Positions 37,045-50,000 of a stretch of DNA of 64,000 bases are shown in pieces. A program made the position numbers and the translations under genes. Under the pieces are notes generated by a model. The model saw only the letters and a program-made list of their open reading frames with translations. It did no database searches and was not told the DNA's origin. This DNA is from Cokeromyces recurvatus (lineage: Eukaryota; Mucoromycota; Mucoromycetes; Mucorales; Mucoraceae): the NCBI RefSeq assembly GCF_025118155.1, contig NW_026251409.1, positions 310,501 to 374,500 on the forward strand, given 5' to 3'. The first letter of the stretch is position 1. The number at the start of each line of letters is the position of its first letter.

Positions 37045-39078
37045 ATGAAAACGTTTTTCAATTCAACTAATCTAGAATCAGTAATCAAAGTTACCGGTTA
37101 CCATTTTGAAGAACCTACAATATTAGAAGGCGTCGATAATGTAGTTATCGCTCATGGTATTAGGTAAATACTATATTTTTTCATGTTACAGAAAAATTTA
37201 ATAATAATCCTATTTGTAGAAACAGAGATAAATTGCCAGTGATAGCTAAATTGTCACACCAACCATTACAATTAGAAAGAGAATATCATATTGTACAACG
37301 TTTATATAAACAATCATCGTCTAAAGAGCTTTTATGTAAGCCCTTAGACAAGGCAACTTGTACAAACAATGATATGATTGCATTTATTTATGAAGATTGT
37401 TTGGATAACTGCTTAACTCACTATTTCCAACCAAACTATACCATAACTGATTTACATAACCAACAGCCCTATATTGCTTTAAATGATTCAACAAATATGA
37501 CTACGAATATTGTAAAGCCATACATTTCTTTAAAAAAGTTTTTAGAGTTTGCAATCCAGTGTTGTAATTGTTTAGAAATGATACATAAACATCAAAGTAA
37601 GTTTTTTTTTTGTTAATAATGTATTATTCATGATTACTCATATATATATTTATGTATATGTGTGTATATTTTTAGTTATTCATGGTGAAATTAAACTAAA
37701 TAGTTTTTTATGGCCAAAGAATGGTTCAGTAAAAATTTGGAATTTTGGTTCAGGCTCTCATAGTCTTGAACAAAGTTTAACTTCAGAAGGTTGGAGAAAG
37801 GCAGTACAACGTAATGGAGCTAATAGTTTATTACAAAGATTAACTTATGTCAGCCCTGAGCAAACGGGTAGAACATCATTTCAGCCTGATCATCGTACTG
37901 ATCTTTATAGTCTCGGTATTACGTTTTTTGTTGCTTTAACTCAAACATTACCTTTTGCTCATAACAGCCCTATGGAAATTGTACATAATGTTTTAAATAA
38001 GAAGTTACCCTTTGTTCATGAAGTGCGTCCAGAAACACCTGTAGCTATTTCAATGATTATTGAAAAATTAACTAATAAGGTAAGGTATATATGTATATGT
38101 ATATATATATATTAAATTCATATACACATATATATATATATTTATGAATTATTCAAGTCACCAGATGAAAGATATACAAGTGCTCATGGTTTAAGAGAAG
38201 ATTTAAAAGAATGCTTAAAGCAACTTGAAAGTAATACAGCTACAATTTCACCTTTTCCCTTGGGCAAATATGATATTGCTAGTATTTTTACTTTACCCAA
38301 TAATGGATGCTTTGGACGAACAAAAGAATTAAATTTAATTAATGCCATTATAAGAAGGACAGCTTATATGTGCGGATTTAATATCAGAAGATATAGAGCA
38401 AATTCAGATGGTACTACACCAACAGCAGCTGCTATTTTTACTCCATTCAAACTCACAACAGAAGAACAATCACCTTCTTATAAACGTGTTAACAATAGAA
38501 ATGAAGCAGTTAATGGTCAAAAAAGTACGAATAAAGTACATCATAATCGAAAGAGACCAACTGAGATTATAGCTATCTATGGTAATACAGGTGTTGGAAA
38601 ATCAACATTGATTAGAAATATTCAACAGTTTGCTCGAGAATATGGCTATATTGCTGTAGCCAAATTTGATACAAGACAGCCGACGCCTTATGGTTGTATT
38701 TTAAGATGTCTATCTATCTTTTTAAAAAATATCTTAACTGAGCCTACAACAGAAATTGAGCGTTTTCGAAAGATGCTCAAAAATCAGTTAGGTGTTGAAA
38801 CAATTGTTCAATTACCTACTCTTTTGGTTGATAACGTACCCGAATTAGCATCTTTTTTGGATCAACCATTATTACAAAGAGCTGCAAATAGTAGTAATTC
38901 TTCTTCAACTACAGGCTGTGAATGGGATATGGAAGGTGGTGAGATTAAGTTAAGATTTCATTCTGCCTTTATTGAAATTTTTCAAGTGATGGTCAATTTT
39001 AAATTCGTAACATTGGTAAGTAATTATCTATTATTTAATATGTAAATTTTTCTGTATTTTTCTGTATTTTTCTGTGTG

Positions 39079-39136
<58 letters not shown>

Positions 39137-42100
39137 AAATATTAATTTATATCACGTCATTTTTTTTAAAAAATAATTTAAAGTTTTTGGAAGATCTACA
39201 TCAAGCAGGTAAATGAACAAAAATAGTAAAATTACCCATAATAATCTTTATATATATATTTTTAAGAAAAAATCTGTATTACTCTAATACTATTTTTATT
39301 TTGTAGATGAAGCATCTATTGAGTTATTAAATTCTCTTATCTCATCAAAGCTTGATTTTCTTATTATTTTAACTTATAGAGACAATGAAGTATCTAATTT
39401 AATTACAAAACTTTTATCTAATGAAGATGCAGTCATAAGCTACGTTAAAATTGAAAATTTAGACCAAACAGCTCTTATGGAGCTTGTTCGAGCCACTATG
39501 CATCGACATGAAGAAATAGATATCGCTCTATTAGCTCCTCTTATTGAGTTTATTTATAAAAGAACTCATGGAAATCCCTTTTACGCTTGTCAACTGCTCA
39601 TGACATTAGAAAAGAAAAATTTAATTTATTTTACTTGGGAAAAGAGACGCTGGGAATATAATTTACAAGAGATCGATAAAGCACTTTTATCGGAAATGAA
39701 AGAAGATACAAATGGGGATATGAGTATAGAATTTTTAGTTCGTCGATTAAAGGAATTACCAAGAGATGGTAGAAACTTTTTAAAATGGGCATCATTTATC
39801 GGAAACAGTTTTAATTATGAAACTGTTAGGAACTTAATGATGGAACATGAAGGTATTGATGAAGATGATGAAGACGAATATTATTCCGAGGAAGATGTCA
39901 GTGAGTCTGAAGAGCGATTCGGGAAGCAAATCATTGTATCATCTGCAGACACCACCTCTACCTATTCTGCCACTCATAATAGTGGTAAACGTAAATATGA
40001 TGCTATTAACGGTCTTCAATCAGCCTTACAACAGGGCTATATTCAAACCGTAAATAATGATGAATTTCGATTTACACATGACCGATATTCACAGGCAGCC
40101 ATGATGTTAGCTTCCCCCGAAAAGCAAGATTTACTACATTTAAAAATTGCTGTTCATTTCATGAGAAAAGAAAAGGTCGACAAGTTTTGGGTAGCGGATC
40201 ATGTAAAAGCCGCTATGCATCTTATAAAAGGGGAAGATGTTAAAACACCCTATCGTAAGGTACTTTTACAGGCAGGAGACAAAGCTTTCGACTCAGGTGC
40301 ACATAAATTGGCCTTTAGTTATTATTCAGCAGCTTGTCAGTTATTGTCTACAAAGGAAGATCCTTGGAAAGATGGCGATGATTCAAATTATGTAGAGACA
40401 CTTCACTTATATACACGTCTTGCTGAAATTAGTTGGTTTATGGATTATGATTTAACCCGTGGTTATCTTGATGCAATTTTACATCATGCGCAATCTGCTA
40501 TTGATCGTGCAGCAGCATATCGTGTACAACATCGTTATCGTTGGTCCTCTTTAGGTAGCCACAAGAGCTCTTCTATCCTATTAGAATGCCTGCGTGAATT
40601 AGGTGTAAAAGACATCGATATAAATCTTGACAAGAAACAATTAATGCAACTTTATACTACTACACGTCAAGAAGTTCTTAATGTAGGCATGGAAAATATT
40701 TTAAAATTACCGGTTTGTGATAGCCGTTTGATTCGTACTCGATTCTCTATTATGGAAGAATTTTGTCTTTGGGCTTACTGGACAAATGATATGCGGGCTA
40801 TGCTTTCTGTTGGTTCACGCTTTGTAATAAAGACTTTAAAGAACGGTACAACACCTACGACTGGTGTAGGTTTTGTATTCTTTGGTATTGCTGTTATGAA
40901 ATTATTCAAGGCATATAAATTTGGTGAGCAAATTGGCGAGATAGGTGTTGCACTTTGCAATAATTATGGTGGAAATTCTGAATCAGGTCGTGCTCGTTAC
41001 CTTTATTCTGCTTTCCTAAGTGTATGGAAATATCCATACCACAAATCGATTCCGATGACTCGTTTAGCTATGAAGCAAGGTTTATTAGGTGGTGATCGTA
41101 TATATGCTACATTAGCACATTTATATACAATCAGTGGTAGCTTCTTTATTGGCGAGAATATGGCTGATGTATTACGTGATGCTAAAATGTGTCTAGAGGA
41201 GAGTGATAACCATAGGATGAATTCTAGCATGATCATATATATAACCACCATTATTCGTGCTATCTCGGCGATACAAGGGAAAATAACGTTGACAGATGAA
41301 GCACTGATTTTTGACGATAAAGAATTCCAAGAAGCGAGCTTCATCAAAAATATAGAAACACAGCAATTGGATGTAGGTTTTCTTTTATATTTTTATTATG
41401 CAATGAAATCAATAGTTCTGGGGCTTTATCAGTTTGATTCTGCAACGATCCAACTTAGTTCTCAATATCTACATATGGCAGATTCTTTACCTTCAGCTCG
41501 TTATACACATTTAATGTTTTTCTTCAGATGTATTAGTCTTATTCGAGTTATCAGAAATAAAAAGGCAAATCAGAAAGATTTAGAAGAAGAAATGGAAAGT
41601 TGTCGTACTCGTCTAGTTGAATGGGCAGAGCATGCTCATTCCTTAAATATCCAATTACATGTCACTTGTATAGACGCTGAAATTGCAGACTTAAATGGCA
41701 ACCAGCTTGAGGCTCAAAGATTATACGACCTTGCTATTCGAAAAGCTAAACAAGGCAAATGGAATATTGAAATGGCTCTTTTCCACGAGCTTGCAGGAGA
41801 TTTCTATCTTCGACATGATCTTTCTTCTATCGCACTTGTTCTGATTGAAAAATCAATTTCTGCTTATCAACATATGGGTGTTTATGGAAAAGTTACCCAA
41901 ATACAGCTACGATATAAGGCATTGCTAAAGGAAGGTCTTTCTTTTGTTCATGCAAAGGAAATCAGTGTACAAACTAAGGCTTATCAACCCTCTGTTAAAC
42001 GTGAATCAATTGGTGACTTGGGCGTACCTAGGTCTAGCTCAACCGACATGTTTGATAATTATGATAAAAATGTTAGTGATAAAAATTCGAGTCCTGAAGA

Positions 42101-44545
42101 AACTTTATTATCGTTAGATGTAGTTGATTTAGCCTCCATTCTTAAGAGTTCACAAGTTATATCAAGTGAAATGAATTTTGAGCTTTTAATGAAACAAATG
42201 CTTGGTATTATTTTAGAAAATTCAGGTGCTGAATCAGGTGTTATCATTATTCGAGAAAATGCTTCGTTTTTGATCGTTGCTGTTGGTTCACAAACAGACG
42301 GTTGTGAAATTTTCACAAAACCAAAGTTGCTATCTGAAGAAGCGGATTCTATTATCACCCGTATCTCTCAGTATGTGATTCATTCTCAAGAATCCTTATT
42401 TATCGTAGATGCACAGCAAGATTCAAGGTTTTCTGATTGTACTACATTAGCCAAATCATGTATCTGTACACCTATTATTCATAAGACTGCTATTGTAGGT
42501 TGTATATACATTGAAGGGGCTGTAGGTTCTCTAACGTCTCGTCATGTGACCGTAATGCGTTTATTGTCTCAACAAATTGGTATCTCGATAACAAATGCTT
42601 TATTATTTAAGAGTGTTCAAACAGTAACTCTTGCAAACGTTCGAATGATCGAAAACCAAAAAGCAGCCTTAGAAGAGGCTCGAAGAAGTAAGGAGGCAGC
42701 AGTACATGCCATGAAATTAAAAGCAGACTTTTTGGCAAATATGTCTCATGAATTGCGTACTCCATTTTCTGGTTTTTATGGCATGATATCACTTTTGTCA
42801 GAAACAGCGTTAGATGCTGAACAGCAAGATATCGTACATACGGCAAAGGAAAGCTGTGAAATGTTATTAAAGATTATTGGTAAAAATAGCTAGATGAACT
42901 AGTTATCTTTTTGTTATTATTATTTTCTTTTGTACCAAAATATTTACTTACGAATTGAATTAATTATAGATGATTTATTAAATTTCTCAAAGTTAGAAGC
43001 AGGCAAAGTAGCATTAGACTTGGGGCTGTTAAATGTAGAGGAAGTAATTGTAGATACTATTGAAATCTTAAGTTCATTAGCTGCTCGTAAAGGATTAGAA
43101 TTAGCTTATATTGTTGATTCCAATGTTCCAGACACTGTTGTTGCGGATTCCTCTCGTTTGCGTCAAATTTTGACCAATTTACTTGGAAATGCTATTAAAT
43201 TCACTCATCATGGTGGTGTTGTTATAAAATGCCATCTAGTTACTGATGATACTGAGACAGCAAGTAGGGATGACTTTATTCGTTTAAAGTTTGAAGTCAT
43301 TGACACTGGCATCGGTATTCATCCTGGACAACAGCAACAATTATTTGAACCCTTTTCACAAGTGGATGGCAGTACAACACGTATGTATGGTGGTACAGGT
43401 CTTGGTTTATCTATTTGTTTGCAGCTTGTTCGTTTGATGAGAGGCCAGATTGGGGTTGAATCAGAGCCCGAAAAGGGATCCAACTTTTGGTTTACAATTG
43501 TGGTTAACAAAGAAAAAGAAGAGAGTAATCCAAACACGAATTATGTATCAAAAACATCTGCTCTTCGATTTGCTTTACGTGATCAGACTATTTTATTGGC
43601 CACACACAGTGATCTGAATGCTAAGATGTTCCGTACTTTACTAGCTGACTTTAAGGTAAAGCGTACGGCAGATGTACATCAAGCAGTTACTATAGCCCTT
43701 CAAGAGCATCATCCTATTTTAATCTTGGATATTCCTCCTAAGCCTAGTAACTTTATAGCTCCTCAGCTTCAAAGTGTTGATGATGATCCAGAATGTGAAT
43801 TACATATTATCTTATTATATACACCATCCACTGAAGGTCATAAACTAGCTGCGGAAGCTACTAATTCTGCTTCAGATCGACGTGGTCGTTTAGTAAAAAT
43901 GGCAAAACCTATACGTAGAGCAAAGCTTTTATGCATGTTAGAACAAGTTCTTGGACAAAAGCGTGACTCACCTTTACCAAGATTACCTATGCCTCTCGGA
44001 AATCGTATGATTGATTATTTTGAGAAAAATGAGCTCTCTTGGTATGCTGATAAGCATGTTTTAATTGCTGAAGATAACATGGTAGCTCAAAAATTACTTC
44101 GAAAACAACTGGAAAAAATGGGATTTATTGTTGAATGCGCAAATAATGGTGAAGAAGCAGTTAATCTTTGGAGAGAAAAGCCTCTAAACTATTTTTATAT
44201 CGGTTTCTTTGATCATCATATGCCAAAGGTATATATAAATATATATATATATATAGAAAATATGATAATTACTTATATTGATACCATATAAATATATTTG
44301 TATAGTGCGATGGGGTTGAAGCTACAAAACGTATTCGTGCTTATGAGGCAGGAAAAGAGAGTCGATTACCAATTGTAGCATTAACTGCGGATATTCAAGC
44401 ATCAGCCAAAGAGATATGTGTAGAAGCAGGCATGGATGGATATCTAACAAAACCATTGATACCAAAAGAATTAGCAGCAACTTTACGACAGTTAAATCCA
44501 GTCATTCAAAAACATTATGAAGGCTCTACTTCATCTTCTGTATAA
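37045..44545 (+). CDS. Giant hybrid histidine kinase: pseudokinase-AAA-GAF-HisKA-HATPase-REC
   Basis: Two-component sensor of about 2284 residues in eight exons (37045-37163, 37220-37596, 37676-38079, 38158-39015, 39184-39208, 39307-42879, 42970-44228, 44306-44545). Order: Ser/Thr-kinase-like domain (about 1-340) with HGEIKLNSF and WNFGSG in place of HRD and DFG, so probably inactive; an AAA/STAND-type ATPase with Walker A GNTGVGKST (about 441) and Walker B FLEDLHQAD (about 587); a long helical region; GAF (about 1540-1700); HisKA with phospho-His in NMSHELRTPF (about 1740); HATPase with NLLGNAIKF, DTGIGI and GGTGLGLS; and a receiver with IAEDN, acceptor Asp in FFDHHMP (about 2199), ALTAD and TKPL. 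This is the layout of fungal group X kinases (Chk1/Mak type) feeding Ypd1. No membrane helix is seen, so it is likely soluble. The stimulus is unknown. Confidence 0.95.
39083..39133 (+). repeat. T tract of about 51 nt in an intron of the histidine kinase gene
   Basis: It lies in intron 39016-39183, just upstream of the 25-nt micro-exon that codes Walker B. The tract is followed by TACCAAATATTAATTT, containing branch-like sequence. Confidence 0.85.
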
Positions 44546-44891
44546 TATTTGTATTTCGTATATAATTTAAATAATACTACTGATGTGCAATCCTTATTAT
44601 TATTATTATTATTAATTTAGACTATAGATTATTTAACTAATATATTTTTTTTAATAAAAATGCATTAATTCCTTATTATACATGCATGCAGAGTTTTGGA
44701 TAAATTTATTATACAAGTATGAAGTACAAATAAACATAATGCTATGTTAATAATACATGTAGATTAATAAAAACTAACAATTAACATATAAGATATTTAC
44801 AAATCAATAGAAAAGAAGAAGAAAAGAGAGGTGAGGTAAAGTTAGTTCTATAATATATATGTGTATATAAAAAGAAAAGAAAAAGAGTCGA
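44546..44891. other. Intergenic between convergent genes, no gene seen
   Basis: About 345 bp between the histidine kinase stop and the stop of the next gene on the other strand. It has (TTA)n near 44600 and one TACATGTA at about 44755. Confidence 0.4.
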
Positions 44892-45509
44892 TTAAATCTG
44901 ATCTGGAAGTTCTACAGTGTCTGGAATATAACTATTAATCATTTTATTTGTCGCTGGCGATGTTGTAGTTGATTCTATTTTTCTCTTTTTAATTCTTTCT
45001 GAAGGTAATACACCGCCATAAAAGCGTGTGCTTGTATCAAGACATTTGCATCTCCAAATGATATGTTCCTTTGACCATAATTCTTTTAATGTTAACGTTG
45101 TATTATCTAGATCATCTTTTGAAGATGAATTAATTGTTATTAAAGATTCCACATAATAAAAAGCAATTGCAGCTTTTTCATAATCATAATTTTTGCGCAC
45201 ATAATATTCTTCTAGTTTCTTCCAATGTTGTTTTGTCCATTTAACTCCATTATCGACATTAATATCACTAGCAAAGGTATCAGATCGTAAAAATGATTCT
45301 GTTAGTTTATTTGGAGAGTGCTCAATAGTGGGACTAGAATGCTTTCTTTTTAAAGGTGTGCTAATTGCAGAATCAGTGTTCATTATTTCAGTTGCTTTGA
45401 AATTATTTTGAGATGATGATGACTCTGAAGATGGACTTTTATATTTTGGACTTAAGTCAGACTTCTGCAAATTATTGTAGGGTTGAAAAGGGGATTTTTC
45501 AGTCTTCAT
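44892..45509 (-). CDS. Unrecognised nuclear-type protein with a Trp-rich helical domain
   Basis: Single-exon ORF of about 205 residues counted from the ATG at 45509. An upstream in-frame TTG at 45527 is not a plausible start, though an extra 5' exon cannot be excluded because a TTTCTTAG acceptor-like sequence sits just before it. The N-terminal half is Ser/Pro/Lys-rich and looks disordered, with possible Cdk-type sites (TPLKRK, SPTIEHSP) and a basic patch. The C-terminal half carries a compact motif, VKWTKQHWKKLEEYYVRKN, followed by AAIAFYYVESL and ELWSKEHIIWRCKCLDTSTR, then KKRK. The spacing of Trp and aromatic residues suggests a small helical domain. I do not recognise the family and propose no function beyond probable nuclear location. 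Confidence 0.65.
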   Translation of the reverse strand: MKTEKSPFQPYNNLQKSDLSPKYKSPSSESSSSQNNFKATEIMNTDSAISTPLKRKHSSPTIEHSPNKLTESFLRSDTFASDINVDNGVKWTKQHWKKLEEYYVRKNYDYEKAAIAFYYVESLITINSSSKDDLDNTTLTLKELWSKEHIIWRCKCLDTSTRFYGGVLPSERIKKRKIESTTTSPATNKMINSYIPDTVELPDQI

Positions 45510-45747
45510 ATAATATTGTTTGATCAAACTAAGAAATGAGAAAAAAGAGTTTTTTTTTTTTTTTTTTCTAATGTGACTTTTTCAATATTTGTCATACAAT
45601 TTATTATATTAACTTATGCACAAAGCTATTTAATGATTATGTTAATTTATTTCATTTATGCATTGAATAATATGTACGAATACATAAAGACCTTTCCCCT
45701 TTATTATTATTATTATTACTTATTAACTCCTCTCTTTATTGTCGTTA

Positions 45748-47161
45748 TTATGATTCACTTTCTTGTTGGTGCTCAATACTTTGGTAGTTATCATCAAAAG
45801 GATTTGATACATCTCCTAATGATGTTTGATGATTCAAAGGCTGTGTCACGCTTTGAATCCAATAGGACGGCATAGTATGATTAGGAGCAAAATTGAGTAA
45901 ATTTGGATTATTAATTCGTCTTCCAAAATTGCTTGTATGTGCAAAATAAACAGGAACCCACATCGAAGGTATAGGAGCAGCATCTTGATGATACAAATCA
46001 TTCACTGATGAACTATCGCTCTCTTCACGTAAATCTCGAATTTGAGTCACAATAGCTTGTTCATATTTTGGTGGTGATGCATATAAAGATAAATAAGCAG
46101 GAAGAGGCTCACGATTATTATGAATGGATGAAGTATCAGATGATATATTTGAAGAAAAAGAGGGTTGACCTGTATAAAGATATGCCTGATGAGGCTGGCG
46201 TAAAGTTGATAAGTCTGGTGATATAGAAGAAAAAGAAGGTGGAGCAGAATTAGGAATCGAAGAGAGTGAAGCATGATCGATAGATTCCATTTCTGACAGA
46301 CCTTTTTTTCTCCATAATCTACCTTTTGCTATTCTTATATTTTGCTGCTTTGTAAATGGCCACCATCTATTTTTTATACATATTCGAAGTGTCCATAGTA
46401 ATGCAATGCTTAATACAAGACAGCAAGCAGCTGTTAATGCAATTACAGCTGGATTATGAAAAGATGATTTGTCAGAATAATAACTTTGGCTATTGTTATG
46501 TTCTATTCCTGATCTATTATTTTCACTATGAGAATTACTATTATTGCTCTGTAAATTATTATTATTTGATGGCTGCTGCTGCTGCTGTTGTTGTTGTTGT
46601 TGTTGTGGTGGTGGTGGTGGTAGTGGTTCAGATATTGGAGGTGGTGCACCATCGCTTGCTATTAACATACAAGTCGATGGATTACATGTCAGATTGTGCC
46701 ATGCATACATTACAGAAGGATTTGAATTTTTACGATACTGATAGCATTCTGTACTTGTTGCACAATAACCTATTTATATTATTCCTTTTAGACTTTTTGT
46801 TTCAAGTATACACGATAACAATAAAGTCTATTTTACTTCCATCTTCATCATTTTCACTTGATAAACAATAATCATACCAATTATACAAGTTATTTATACC
46901 AAACTGAGTTGCATTACAATTAATACTGTTGCTATTAACAGTTTTACTTAAAATACAGGAACTTTCAATACACATAGCGCAGTATTTACAAATCCCATTT
47001 TGATCACATCGTTGGCCTGAAATAAATGCACAATCATCATCATCATCATTATCGTCCATAGTATCGGCTTCATCTAAGGCAGAATCTATTTGTTGATATG
47101 TAGGTAAAATTATATTAAATATTAACACAGAAAATATTAAAATTTTCAATAAATACTGCAT
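45748..47161 (-). CDS. Single-pass type I membrane protein with Cys-rich ectodomain and PPxY/LPxY/NPF tail
   Basis: Two exons (47161-46837, 46769-45748) give about 448 residues. A signal peptide (LLKILIFSVLIFNIILP, residues 4-20) is followed by an acidic stretch and a Cys-rich ectodomain of about 100 residues (CAFISGQRCDQNGICKYCAMC and 8 or more further cysteines) with N-glycosylation sites. A Pro then Gln run and an Asn/Ser-rich stalk lead to one membrane helix (VIALTAACCLVLSIALLW, about residue 225). The cytosolic tail of about 200 residues begins Lys/Arg/Trp-rich, is then Ser/Pro-rich, and holds LPAY, PPKY and NPF. PPxY and LPxY are WW-domain ligands (Rsp5/Nedd4 ligases), and NPF binds EH domains, so ubiquitin-linked endocytosis is a reasonable inference. 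The ectodomain family is not recognised; a cell-surface sensor or receptor is one option. Confidence 0.8.
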
Positions 47162-47545
47162 TATTTCTTAAAAAAAAAAAAGAAAAGAAAAGAAAAAGAC
47201 TAGTTCTTTTTTATTTTATTTTATGTATTTATGATCTACAAAAATTTTATACAGAACGATTCTGATTTATTTGCAGGATAAAGTTCTGCTAAAATGACAT
47301 ATAAGTCAGTATTATATTTAACTGAAGAATAAAGTTTTCAGAGAAGTTAATTATTAAAAAGGAAAAAAAAAAAGTCTGTTACAAGCAAACTGCAAATAAG
47401 AAAAAAAAATTAGAAGAGCAAAATACAATACAAAAGAGAAACGAGAAATTGGCAATTGTTAATAATCAAAAGGAGTTAAAGGGAGGGAGAAGAAGACATA
47501 CAAAAATAAAATTTCAGGAGATTTAAAGGAGACAAATGTATAAGG
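47162..47545. other. Intergenic, no gene seen
   Basis: About 380 bp upstream of the membrane-protein gene and downstream of the bHLH gene. A-rich, without a supported ORF. Confidence 0.4.
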
Positions 47546-48976
47546 TTAGAAAGTATATATTTTCTCCATGGCTTGACGTTGAAGTATGCCATGTTGAAAT
47601 CTATTAAAACCATTTAAAAAGGAGAGTATTGCAATAAGTTAATAAGCTTACTTTTTTAATGATTCATTTTCTTTTAAAAGTCTTTCTACTTCTGATAATA
47701 ATTCATTTTGCATTTCCTTTAAATGCTGTAATTGCTGTACAGCTATAATATTAAAACAAACAAATTAGTTATATGAATGTATACATTTAATAATAGTAAC
47801 AATAAAAGAAAAAAAAAGATAACATACTTCTTGTTAACAAAGCAGCTTTACTCATTTTCTTGTTATTACATCCTGGTAAATGTTTTCTTAATTCATCAAA
47901 TCCATCCTTAATTTGCGCACGTCTTTTTTGTTCTGACTGAATATGAATTTGACGACGAATTTCAGCACTAGAATAGTTTATGATATGTTGACTATATGAG
48001 GATAAAAAGAAAAAAAAACGTTAGAAATTATATATTTGTATACATTTTTAACTTTTGCCCCTAATTTACTCATTCAAAATTTTATCTTCTTCATCAAAAC
48101 CTTCTTCATAATAATTACCGTCGCTTGTTGTATTCATTTTCTTTTTCTTATATTGGAGATTATCATGATAAACTTGTTGTTTTTGTTGAGAATATCGTGT
48201 ACGTTTGTTACAACGTTTAGATTCCATCTTTTTTTCATACGTTTCTTTAGAATACTCTAAAAACTCAGTATGATAGAACTCTACAGGAACTGCATTGGCA
48301 CGATTGATAATATCCTTAACTCGAGCAGTTGTAGAACCATCCAATCTAGGACTGCTAATGCTACTTTCAAACATAGCAGTACTAGTAGCAACTGCTTTAT
48401 CAATATTCTGAGGAGAGGAAGAGGATATTAAAGGAGTAGTAATTAAGTTGTTATTGATAGATTGTGGAGTTATGACACTGTCAGTACCAGATACAAATCC
48501 TACATTATTACTATTGTTATTATTGACAGTAGTAATTGAATTTGAAGTTGATGGTGGAGGGGTAGTAGAAGATGAAGAAAAAGATGGTGATGGTTCAGGA
48601 CTATTTGGGTTTCTTTGGATTGCGATTGTAGAAGATTCATTAAAATGTTCCATATTACGATATTGATAATCAGGTATAGAAGAAGGAAGCCCTACTAGCA
48701 TTGATGAAAAAGCATAAGCTATATAATTTGAATATAATATTAATACTGGATTCTCCTTAATAGTGTTCAATCACAATATTTCGCGTAACCAACTTATTCT
48801 AAAACACATTAAATATATTTACCTGAATATGGTGCATACTGTTGTTGTTCATAAGATGTATTTGAAGGTAATTCTTCATTTGTATTTGACTTTTGAATCA
48901 AACGAGGGTTAATATTAATCATCATAGTTTCATAATGATTTTTTGTTGAGTTAGGTAAAATAGTTTCTTTACTCAT
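47546..48976 (-). CDS. bHLH leucine-zipper transcription factor
   Basis: Five exons (48976-48823, 48718-48070, 47991-47828, 47742-47652, 47600-47546) give about 370 residues. The N-terminal 250 residues are Ser/Asn/Thr/Pro-rich and probably disordered, with a basic patch (KRCNKRTRYSQQK) that may be an NLS. The bHLH lies near the C-terminus: basic region RRQIHIQSEQKRRAQIKDGF, with the Glu and Arg pair for E-box contact, helix 1 FDELRKHLPGC, loop NNKKMSK, helix 2 AALLTRTVQQLQHLK, continuing into a zipper (MQNELLSEVERLLKENESL). The QSEQKRR pattern and the helix 2 sequence resemble the MLX/Max side of the family. Three introns fall within or next to the bHLH, and each join restores the motif. DNA target is likely an E-box; regulated genes are unknown. 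Confidence 0.92.
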
Positions 48977-49955
48977 ATAAAGGACTAGTTTGGATGGTAA
49001 TAAAAAATATTTAAAGGAAGGTAAAGTATAAAGGAAAGTAAAATAAATCAAATAGAAAATATATTCGTATTCTTGACAAAAAGTAATAAAAGGAAAAAAG
49101 AAAAGGTATACAAAAAGAAAAAAGATTTTCATAATTTATAAAAACAGGGACACAAAAGAGACAGCAGAATCCAAAATAAGATTGTTTGTCGTTTTTTTTA
49201 ATCTAAAAGAAAAAAAAAAGCAATTTTGGGGACCCCCTCGGAAATTAAATATTACAAGAATAGCTAATTTTTTAAGGCACCAACTAAAAAAAAAAAAAGA
49301 CTTTTTTATACAGCCATAGTACATCTTTCTTGGTATAATTTGACGTTTTTTTTTTTTTCCTGCGTGTTTAAAGAAAAATTTTATTAAAATGGCTAATAGG
49401 CACGTAGTTTGTATAATTACTAAAGTGCGCTAATTAGTTTGTTGGCTCTATTAAACGACCAATCAAGGTAAAAATGACAATATGACAGACGACTATAAGC
49501 TAACCAACAGAGACATTGGCTTTGATTGAATTGTATAATGGGCAACCGAAGGATAGAATCGATCATTGATGTCTTATGACAGTCAGACAAATATTTGGAA
49601 TAACGAACAGCATATCTTTCATTCAAGTTGTCAAGAAGGAAAATGGAACAAATAATTTTGAAAAGATATATGTCAAAGACTTTCCGTAAAAGATATATAT
49701 CGTTTCCAAAGAGGTATTTAGTAAAGATAACATCATTGTGAACGATTGTCAGAGTGTTGAGGAGAAGGCAATCGTCTTTCTCAGTTATGTATCTTCAGGA
49801 GGAGCAAGAGATCTAAAAATAAATCGATCTTACAGTATGCTTATACTTTTTTTTTTAACATAATAGAGAGTTTGGTAGAATGTAACATTGCTTTTATTGA
49901 AGATGTAGAATGATAACTAAATATACGATTTTGACAGTCGTTAAGAGATATTTAT

Positions 49956-50000
<45 letters not shown>

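Noticed and set aside
45510..45527. TTG start extending the 44892-45509 protein
   Set aside because: Not a plausible eukaryotic start; the ATG at 45509 is preferred unless an upstream exon is found.
46356..46871. Plus-strand ORFs with Cys/Gly/Val runs at 46.4-46.9 kb
   Set aside because: They are the reverse reading of the Gln/Pro codon runs of the membrane-protein gene.
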